A stretch of DNA of 6,539 nucleotides from Candidatus Dojkabacteria bacterium (GTDB lineage Bacteria > Patescibacteriota > Dojkabacteria > SC72 > T1SED10-24). Made by a program: the position numbers and the translations under genes. Shown in pieces: positions 1 through 5,391 of the stretch (position 1 is its first letter; each line of letters begins with the position of its first letter). The notes under the pieces are model-generated. The model did no database searches. It saw only the letters and a program-made list of their open reading frames with translations, and was not told the DNA's origin. The DNA is taken from assembly GCA_003560355.1 (NCBI GenBank), contig PWIP01000056.1, forward strand, positions 1-6,539, read 5' to 3'.

Positions 1-276
1 AAAAAATACAATGTAAAAGGTATAGGGTACGAAATTTCTCCTCTTGGTATTTTTACTTCAAGAATTTACAAATTCTTAAAATTTGGTTTCAAAAATGATA
101 TAGCAATAGTGCCAAATAACTTCCTTAATTTGCCAATACCAACTGCAGATAAAATATATTGCTACTTAAATACAAGGGCATTAAAAGCTCTCAAGACGAA
201 ATTTATCAATGAAGATATAAAAAAAGATGTAATGATTTTTTCATACAAATATTGCTTTCCTGATGTAAAATACTAA
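1..276 (+). CDS. Class I SAM-dependent methyltransferase, C-terminal part (5' end outside window, stops early)
   Basis: The frame is open from base 1 to TAA 274-276 and gives 91 residues; the start lies upstream of the window. Seen: a GYEISP stretch at visible residues 9-14, which fits the end of strand beta-2 in a Rossmann methyltransferase, where the acidic residue (here E11) holds the ribose hydroxyls of S-adenosylmethionine. An ADKIYCYLN segment at 49-57 fits strand beta-4, followed by a helix and a FSYKYCFP segment at 80-87 that fits beta-5. The glycine-rich motif I would lie upstream. The pattern resembles the small DOT1-like methyltransferases common in candidate-phyla bacteria; the substrate is unknown. 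The stop comes right after the FPxxK turn, before the last strands of the fold, and the same frame continues with family-like sequence (277-342). The product as read is therefore probably truncated. Family assignment is good; function is not known. Confidence 0.72.
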   Translation, partial: KKYNVKGIGYEISPLGIFTSRIYKFLKFGFKNDIAIVPNNFLNLPIPTADKIYCYLNTRALKALKTKFINEDIKKDVMIFSYKYCFPDVKY

Positions 277-342
277 AAGAAAGTAGAATTAAGTGATAAA
301 GAATACCTTTTCATTTACAAAGGAAGTGCCTTTAATATTTAA
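277..342 (+). pseudogene. In-frame continuation of the upstream methyltransferase beyond a TAA
   Basis: Directly after TAA 274-276 the same frame stays open for 21 codons to TAA 340-342. It reads KKVELSDKEYLFIYKG and then SAFNI. In related small methyltransferases the FPxxKPxKK turn is followed by a short strand ending in an aromatic-rich stretch such as IYIYK, so this segment looks like the missing C-terminal strand and not like non-coding spacer. The TAA takes the place of a variable residue and differs by one base from CAA (Gln) or AAA (Lys). Explanations are a nonsense mutation in a decaying gene, a base error in the assembly, or stop readthrough. No start codon lies inside the segment, so it is not a separate gene. 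The match to the family ending is from memory of the family, not from an alignment. Confidence 0.55.
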
Positions 343-364
343 ATAATTTTTAAAATTAAAAAAC

Positions 365-844
365 ATGATTTTAGAATTAGAAGATTTTGTAAAGATTAGA
401 AAAAATATAAAAGGGAAAGTAGTTTTAACATCAGGAGCTTACGATCCAATACATCCAGGACATATATCCTGTATAAATGATAGCGCCAAACTAGGCGATG
501 TTATGGTTGTCGTAGTTAATGGAGATTGGTTTTTAACAAACAAAAAAGGGAAACCTTTCATGGTTCTCAAAGACAGAATTTTCATAGTTGACAATCTAAA
601 ACACGTAACCTTTACAATTCCATTTGAAATAGAAAATGATAGTACTGTAATAAAAGCTTTGGAAAAAATAAAGCCTGACCTTTTTACAAAAGGGGGGGAC
701 AGATTTGATGCAAATACAATTCCAGAATGGGATACCTGTAAAAAATATGGGATTGAAATTGTTACTGGAGTAGGACTTCCTAAAAAATGGCATAGTTCAA
801 AGTTAGTTTTAAATGCACAAAAGCATGAAAATTCTAAAAGATGA
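365..844 (+). CDS. RfaE2/TagD-type nucleotidyltransferase (cytidylyltransferase-like)
   Basis: This 159-residue protein belongs to the HxGH nucleotidyltransferase superfamily, which joins a phosphorylated substrate to CMP or AMP from a nucleoside triphosphate. Seen: a TSGAYDPIHPGH stretch at residues 22-33 with the nucleotide-binding HPGH at 30-33; VNGDWFL and a KGKPFM segment that fit the next core elements; KGGDR at 109-113, matching the N/K-GGD-R signature of the ADP-heptose synthase C-terminal domain; and WHSSK near 142-146, a weak form of the usual ISSTxI motif. The length fits a single catalytic domain; there is no fused sugar kinase and none nearby. It could serve a glycerol-3-phosphate, sugar-phosphate or other envelope precursor, and the substrate cannot be read from sequence. 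The start ATG follows an A-rich leader without a Shine-Dalgarno. The 3' end overlaps tyrS by 20 bases, suggesting cotranscription. Confidence 0.8.
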   Translation: MILELEDFVKIRKNIKGKVVLTSGAYDPIHPGHISCINDSAKLGDVMVVVVNGDWFLTNKKGKPFMVLKDRIFIVDNLKHVTFTIPFEIENDSTVIKALEKIKPDLFTKGGDRFDANTIPEWDTCKKYGIEIVTGVGLPKKWHSSKLVLNAQKHENSKR

Positions 845-2042
845 GAAAAAAATAAATAACCTTCTAGAAAAAGCAGTAGATGAAATATTTCCTTCAAAAG
901 AAGAGTTGAAAAAGCTCCTTCTTTCAGGAAAAAGGATTAAAGTATATCAAGGTTTTGACCCTACAGGACCCAGTCTACATATAGGACATGCTGTAGCTAT
1001 GAGGAAACTAGAAGAATTCCGAGCATTGGGACACGAGGTAATATTCCTCATTGGTGACTTTACTGCAATGATAGGAGACCCCACAGATAAAACAGCAGTC
1101 AGGCAAAAACTCTCTAGAGAAGAAATTGCAGAAAATTTAAAAAACTACAAACAACAAGCCTCTAAAATTATTGACATAGATAATAAAGAAAATCCAATTA
1201 AAGTTCTCTTTAACAGTAAATGGTTAAGCAAACTAACCTTTGAAGAAATAATAGAACTAAGTTCATATTTTACAGTTCAACAAATGATAAAGAGGGATAT
1301 GTTTCAGAGGAGATTAAAGGAAAACAAAGCAATATACCTAAACGAATTCCTCTATCCACTAATGCAGGGTTACGATTCAGTTAATATGGAAATTGATGTA
1401 GAAGTGTGTGGTCACGACCAAATTTTTAATGCCCTTGCAGGTAGACATCTTTCACAAGAACTTCTTCAAAAAAACAAGTTTGTTTTAGCTGGGAAAATGT
1501 TTGGCCTTGAAGAAGGCAAAAAGATGGGTAAGACAGAAGGAAATATGATACAGCTAGATGCGAAGGCAAATGATGTTTTTGGTAAAATTATGTCCTTCCC
1601 TGATGAAAAAATAATAGAAGGCTTTGAACTCTTAACAAATAAAACTCCTCAGGAAGTGGAAGAATATGAAAAATTTTTGAAAAAACCTGATACAAATCCA
1701 ATGGATGTAAAAAAAGAACTAGCTTTTACAATAACTGAAGAACTCACCAGTCAACAAGAGGCTGAAAAAGCAAAGAAATATTTTGAAGATGTTTTTCAAA
1801 AAAAGGATTTTAAAACAGATTTGGAAGAATTTAGCACACAAGAAAAAGAACTAGACATATTAACACTATTACATAAAACAGGTATTGCACAGAGTAAAGG
1901 ACAAGCAAGAAGACTTGTAAAACAAATGGCTGTGAGTATAGATGGAGAAAAAATTAAAGAGCCAAACTATATGTTAAAATTAGGAAAATCAGTTGTACTT
2001 AGAGCTGGTAAAAAAATAATTAAAATTACAAAAAAAGCATAA
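825..2042 (+). CDS. tyrS: Tyrosyl-tRNA synthetase
   Basis: Cytoplasmic class I synthetase that charges tRNA-Tyr with tyrosine. With the start at 825 it has 405 residues, a normal length. Seen: HIGH at 52-55 inside GFDPTGPSLHIGH; KMGKT at 233-237 as the KMSKS loop, a variant within the range of this family; Y177, Q181 and D184, which keep the Y-x3-Q-x2-D spacing of the tyrosine pocket (Y169, Q173 and D176 in the Bacillus stearothermophilus enzyme) and argue against TrpRS. An S4-like RNA-binding domain fills about 343-402 (ILTLLHKTGIAQSKGQARRL and onward) and would clamp the tRNA. An in-frame ATG at 813 would add MHKS; I prefer 825 because relatives begin close to MKIxxDEKKI. Neither start has a Shine-Dalgarno, and both overlap the upstream gene, so translation is probably coupled. 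No T-box leader precedes it. Confidence 0.95.
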   Translation: MKILKDEKKINNLLEKAVDEIFPSKEELKKLLLSGKRIKVYQGFDPTGPSLHIGHAVAMRKLEEFRALGHEVIFLIGDFTAMIGDPTDKTAVRQKLSREEIAENLKNYKQQASKIIDIDNKENPIKVLFNSKWLSKLTFEEIIELSSYFTVQQMIKRDMFQRRLKENKAIYLNEFLYPLMQGYDSVNMEIDVEVCGHDQIFNALAGRHLSQELLQKNKFVLAGKMFGLEEGKKMGKTEGNMIQLDAKANDVFGKIMSFPDEKIIEGFELLTNKTPQEVEEYEKFLKKPDTNPMDVKKELAFTITEELTSQQEAEKAKKYFEDVFQKKDFKTDLEEFSTQEKELDILTLLHKTGIAQSKGQARRLVKQMAVSIDGEKIKEPNYMLKLGKSVVLRAGKKIIKITKKA

Positions 2043-2170
2043 TGTCTAAGAAGAAAGCCCTGAAAGAAAAATTCTACAAATTTATGAGTATATTCATAAT
2101 TATACTAATGCTGGGAGGTGTATTAATCCCTGCCATCATTGTAATACTCGATGTAATTGCAGGAGGATGA
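2042..2170 (+). CDS. Small single-helix membrane protein, unknown function (42 residues)
   Basis: The ATG at 2042-2044 shares its A with the tyrS stop (TAATG), and the frame closes at TGA 2168-2170. The product has a lysine-rich start (six lysines in residues 3-13: 3, 4, 5, 8, 10 and 13), then an unbroken hydrophobic stretch at about 17-36 (SIFIIILMLGGVLIPAIIVI), and ends in D-V-I-A-G-G. By the positive-inside rule the N-terminus should be cytoplasmic with a tiny outer tail; there is no signal-peptidase site and no cysteine. The clean hydrophobic pattern, the stop-start overlap with tyrS and the 1-base gap to recG make it look like a real operon member. Its last two glycine codons contain the recG ribosome-binding site, so its translation may drive recG translation. 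No family is recognised; the neighbourhood does not reveal a role. Confidence 0.68.
   Translation: MSKKKALKEKFYKFMSIFIIILMLGGVLIPAIIVILDVIAGG
2161..2166 (+). promoter_or_regulatory. Strong Shine-Dalgarno for recG, inside the small upstream ORF
   Basis: AGGAGG lies 5 bases before ATG 2172, an ideal spacing, and overlaps the Gly-Gly codons and stop of the 42-residue ORF. It fixes the recG start: a TTG at 2157 in the same frame lies upstream of this site and has no ribosome-binding site of its own. The other starts in the window show no comparable site. Confidence 0.85.
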
Positions 2171-2171
2171 A

Positions 2172-4139
2172 ATGCGTGATGAAAGCGTAGAAATAATACC
2201 TCTAATAGGACCAAAACAAAGAAAATATCTTGAAAATTTGGATATCTTTACAGTTCAGGATTTACTTTTTCACATTCCATACAAATACAAGGATACTTCA
2301 AATATCATACCTATTGAGCAACTCAAAGAGGAAAGGGAAGGTACAATACTTGCACAAGTACTCTCCATAAAAAACACATGGACAAGATATCGTAAAGTAA
2401 TAACAAAAGCTGTGGTAGAGGATGAAACAGATAAAATAAATATTATCTGGTTTAATCAAAGCTTTCTAACAAAAAACATAAAACCTGGAGAAACATTTCT
2501 TTTTGAAGGAAAACTCTCAAAAAAAAGCAATGATTTTTCAAACCCTGCATATGAAAAATTTTCAACAAATCAAACACATCTAGGAAAAATAACGCCATTC
2601 TATCCAGAAACAGCAGGAATAACTTCAAAATGGCTAAGATCAAGAATAAATTGGCTAAAACCACACATTGAAAAAGTTGTTCAAGATGAAATCCCAAAAA
2701 ATATCCTTAAAAAATATGAAATTATAAATCTAAAAGAAGCTATAGAGAAAATACACTTCGCTCAAAATTTTGATGAAATAGAGATGGCAAGAAAAAGACT
2801 TGCATTTGATGAAATGCTTAATATTTCAATACAAATAGAGCAAAAAAAGAAAAAAAGATTGAAAAGAAAAGCACACAAAATTGAAATACACAAAGAAAAA
2901 ATCAAAGATTTCATATCATCCTTGAGTTTTAAACTAACCAAAGACCAAGAAAAAGCAAAGGAAGAAATACTCAAAGATATGGAAAGTATAAAACCTATGA
3001 ATAGGTTACTAAATGGTGATGTAGGTAGTGGTAAAACTATTGTCGCTGGAATCTGTGCATACAACGCTTTCCTTTCTGGATATTCAACAGTAGTCATGGT
3101 TCCAACAACAATACTTGCAGAACAACACTACAAAACCTTTTGTGAGCTTTTTAAAGATTTGGATATGAAAATACAACTTAGAATTTCTAAAAAAAAGATA
3201 GAAAATTTTAAAGAACCGCAAATAATAATTGGTACACACGCTCTTTTGTTCAATACTGAACTACCAGAAAATACAGGTTTCGTTGTAGTAGATGAACAAC
3301 ATAGATTCGGCGTAAACCAAAGAGCAAAAATTAGTCAAAGTAAAGCACACTATTTAACAATGACAGCAACTCCAATACCCCGAACCCTAACAAGTGTAAT
3401 ATATGGGGATATGGAAATTTCATTAATAGTTGAAAAGCCAAAAAACAGAATTCCAGTAGAAACTAGATTCATAACTTCAGAAAAAAGAGAAGAATGTTAC
3501 AAAGCAATTGCAAGAAAAATCAAAAGTTCAAAATTTACACAACAAGCATTCATAATTTTTCCGTTAATAGAAGAATCTGAAAAAATAGATGCAAAAGCTG
3601 CAACAGTTGAATACGAAATTATATCTAAAACATGGCTAAAAGATATAAAAACAAGTCTACTACATGGAAAAATAAAAGAAGATGAAAAGAACAAAATTTT
3701 AAAAGCATTTAAAGAAAAAAAAATACATGCTCTCTTTGCAACATCAGTAATTGAAGTAGGAGTTGATTTCCCAGACGCTACTATGATGATAGTAGAAAGT
3801 GCTGAAAGGTTTGGACTTGCACAATTACATCAATTCAGAGGTAGAATAGGTAGAGGTACAAAACAATCTTACTGTTTTGTTCTAGCTAACAATTTAACAG
3901 AAAATGCCAAAAGAAGATTAAAATATTTTTCACAAAATAATTCTGGTTTTGATGTTGCGGAATATGATTTAAAATCAAGGGGTCCAGGAGAAGTATATGG
4001 TCTAAGACAAACTGGCGTTCCGATACTAAAAGTTGGAGATATAACAGATTTTGATTTACTTGATAGGACAAGGTCATTAGCAAAATACTTAGATGAAAAA
4101 GGAATAGCTAAGAAAGTAAAAAATAATTTATTCTATTAA
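2172..4139 (+). CDS. recG: ATP-dependent DNA helicase RecG
   Basis: RecG is a superfamily 2 double-strand translocase that reverses stalled replication forks and processes branched DNA. From ATG 2172 it has 655 residues, somewhat shorter than E. coli RecG (693). Seen in order: an N-terminal IPLIGPKQ segment and an OB-like wedge domain at about 50-140; Walker A GDVGSGKT at 282-289; an LAEQH box; DEQH at 374-377; TATPIPRT (motif III); SVIEVGVDFP (motif V); QLHQFRGRIGRG at 551-562 (motif VI); and RGPGE in the C-terminal segment typical of RecG. All catalytic motifs are intact. The stretch between LAEQH and GTHAL is 34 residues against about 43 in E. coli, so motif Ib is shortened. The start was chosen for its AGGAGG; a TTG at 2157 would add five residues. 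The next gene follows after 3 bases. Confidence 0.96.
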   Translation: MRDESVEIIPLIGPKQRKYLENLDIFTVQDLLFHIPYKYKDTSNIIPIEQLKEEREGTILAQVLSIKNTWTRYRKVITKAVVEDETDKINIIWFNQSFLTKNIKPGETFLFEGKLSKKSNDFSNPAYEKFSTNQTHLGKITPFYPETAGITSKWLRSRINWLKPHIEKVVQDEIPKNILKKYEIINLKEAIEKIHFAQNFDEIEMARKRLAFDEMLNISIQIEQKKKKRLKRKAHKIEIHKEKIKDFISSLSFKLTKDQEKAKEEILKDMESIKPMNRLLNGDVGSGKTIVAGICAYNAFLSGYSTVVMVPTTILAEQHYKTFCELFKDLDMKIQLRISKKKIENFKEPQIIIGTHALLFNTELPENTGFVVVDEQHRFGVNQRAKISQSKAHYLTMTATPIPRTLTSVIYGDMEISLIVEKPKNRIPVETRFITSEKREECYKAIARKIKSSKFTQQAFIIFPLIEESEKIDAKAATVEYEIISKTWLKDIKTSLLHGKIKEDEKNKILKAFKEKKIHALFATSVIEVGVDFPDATMMIVESAERFGLAQLHQFRGRIGRGTKQSYCFVLANNLTENAKRRLKYFSQNNSGFDVAEYDLKSRGPGEVYGLRQTGVPILKVGDITDFDLLDRTRSLAKYLDEKGIAKKVKNNLFY

Positions 4140-4142
4140 AAA

Positions 4143-4610
4143 ATGAAAAAAATAATAATAGTATTAGACAACGTAAGATCAGCTTTTAATGTGGGCAGTA
4201 TTTTTCGGACAGCGGATGCGGCGGGTAATGTAGAAATATATTTGTGTGGAATTACACCAACCCCAGAAAATTCTAAAGTATCCAAAACGTCATTGGGCTC
4301 AGAAAAAAATATAAAATGGCAGTATTACAAAAACACACAAGAGGCTATCAAAAAACTTAAGAAAGAGAAAGTTCCAATATACTCTGTAGAGCTAACCGAA
4401 AAAAGTAAACATTTTCAAGAATTTAATTATTTTAAAAAGGACACGACTCAAATTGCCCTCGTATTCGGACATGAGCTAAATGGTATCTCTCAACCTATAT
4501 TAGACAAATCAGATGAATGTATATACATACCAATGAAAGGGATTAAGGAATCTTTAAATGTTGGTATTACAGCAAGCATTTTAATTTTTGAAGCTCTAAG
4601 ATATAATTAA
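4143..4610 (+). CDS. TrmH/SpoU-family RNA 2'-O-methyltransferase (SPOUT)
   Basis: A 155-residue single-domain SPOUT protein that should methylate a ribose 2'-OH in tRNA or rRNA using S-adenosylmethionine, as a dimer. The three family motifs are visible. Motif 1 is LDNVRSAFNVGSIFRTADA with N16 and the catalytic-type R22; motif 2 is VFGHELNGI with E111; motif 3 is ESLNVGITASIL with S137 and N139. The spacings N16-R22 and E111-S137 equal those of Thermus TrmH (N35-R41 and E124-S150), which supports an active enzyme. The N- and C-terminal helices that help TrmH grip tRNA are short or missing, so the target could be tRNA G18, the wobble base as in TrmL, or rRNA; I leave the symbol empty. It sits 3 bases from recG and 3 bases from rsmD with no Shine-Dalgarno, probably read by coupling. 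Confidence 0.88.
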   Translation: MKKIIIVLDNVRSAFNVGSIFRTADAAGNVEIYLCGITPTPENSKVSKTSLGSEKNIKWQYYKNTQEAIKKLKKEKVPIYSVELTEKSKHFQEFNYFKKDTTQIALVFGHELNGISQPILDKSDECIYIPMKGIKESLNVGITASILIFEALRYN

Positions 4611-4613
4611 GAT

Positions 4614-5360
4614 ATGAGTTTAAATATTCAATCACAAAAGAAAATACGTAAAATGAAAGCAAAATGGAAAACAGATAATCCTGAGGAATATGAAGAAATG
4701 GAAAAAGCTTTAATGAAAAGAATTATCCAAAACAAAGAACAAAATGTAAAAGGGAAAGTTCGTATAATCGCTGGTACTGCAAAAAATACACAACTAACCA
4801 TACCAAAAAACACTCGCCCCTTAACAGACAGATTAAAAACAACTGTTTTTGATATTTTAAGCTCTGACATACAAAAAAAAGATATTTTAGATTTGTACGC
4901 AGGTTCAGGATCTTTTGCCTTAGAAGCTCTTTCAAGAGGAGCAAACAGTGCAACATTCGTAGATGCATCAAAAAGTGCATTCAATGTTTTAAAACAAAAC
5001 ATACAAAAAACTGGTTTTGATGATAAAGCAATTATTTTAAAACAAAAAGTTGAAGATTTTTTAGGAAATAAAGAAAATTTAGAAGAAGCTTATGATATAA
5101 TATTTTTGGATCCTCCATACAAAAAATTCAACAAGAAAAATCTTTCTGAAATAGAAAACATACTGAATATGTCTAAAATTATGTTGCCAGGTTTTAAAGT
5201 AAACAACAAAAAAAAGTTCAAGGGGGCAATAATATTAAAGCATCCAAGAAAATATCCAGTAGAAAATTTAAAGTTAGATGAATTATTAAAAATTGAAACA
5301 TACAATTTTGGCTTAAATGCCATTAGTATTTATATAGTAAGCAATAAAGCTTTAACTTGA
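4614..5360 (+). CDS. rsmD: 16S rRNA m2G966 methyltransferase RsmD, with N-terminal extension
   Basis: RsmD methylates N2 of G966 (E. coli numbering) of 16S rRNA in the small ribosomal subunit. Seen: the family opening KVRIIAGTAKNTQL from residue 48; RPLTDRLKTTVFDIL, the RNA-facing segment equivalent to RPTxxRVRExLF; the SAM-binding motif I DLYAGSGS at 93-100; a VDAS segment for the ribose-binding strand; and the catalytic DPPY at 166-169. The product has 248 residues while the family is usually near 190. The excess is mostly a charged, Lys/Glu-rich, helix-prone extension of about 47 residues before the usual start. A later start is possible: ATG 4698 has GAGGA 10 bases upstream and would leave a 20-residue lead. 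ATG 4614 is kept because it preserves the 3-base gap and open frame. Many bacteria also keep recG and rsmD close together. Confidence 0.92.
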   Translation: MSLNIQSQKKIRKMKAKWKTDNPEEYEEMEKALMKRIIQNKEQNVKGKVRIIAGTAKNTQLTIPKNTRPLTDRLKTTVFDILSSDIQKKDILDLYAGSGSFALEALSRGANSATFVDASKSAFNVLKQNIQKTGFDDKAIILKQKVEDFLGNKENLEEAYDIIFLDPPYKKFNKKNLSEIENILNMSKIMLPGFKVNNKKKFKGAIILKHPRKYPVENLKLDELLKIETYNFGLNAISIYIVSNKALT

Positions 5361-5391
5361 TATTTTAACCAAAGAAATATAGAATCAGGGA

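Noticed and set aside
306..333. CCTTT / AAAGG / CCTTT: two alternative 5-bp hairpins before the nucleotidyltransferase, possibly a terminator or attenuator
   Set aside because: The stems are only 5 bp, no clean U-run follows, and the bases lie within the coding-like continuation of the methyltransferase frame, which explains them better.
333..347. Possible -10 boxes (TAATAT, AATAAT) upstream of ATG 365
   Set aside because: No acceptable -35 box at 16-18 bases spacing, and such hexamers are expected by chance in this base composition.
277..364. T-box or other tRNA-sensing leader before the synthetase operon
   Set aside because: There is too little untranslated sequence, no T-box core sequence and no large stem structure; tyrS itself overlaps the preceding gene.
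439..897. Long minus-strand ORF opposite the nucleotidyltransferase (and similar antisense ORFs across recG and rsmD)
   Set aside because: They lie wholly over well-supported + strand genes and show Phe/Leu/Ser-rich composition, the expected mirror of Lys/Glu-rich coding sequence, with no recognisable motif.
5361..5391. Terminator or promoter between rsmD and thrS
   Set aside because: The 31-base gap shows no inverted repeat with a U-run and no paired -35/-10; it looks like an ordinary intra-operon spacer.
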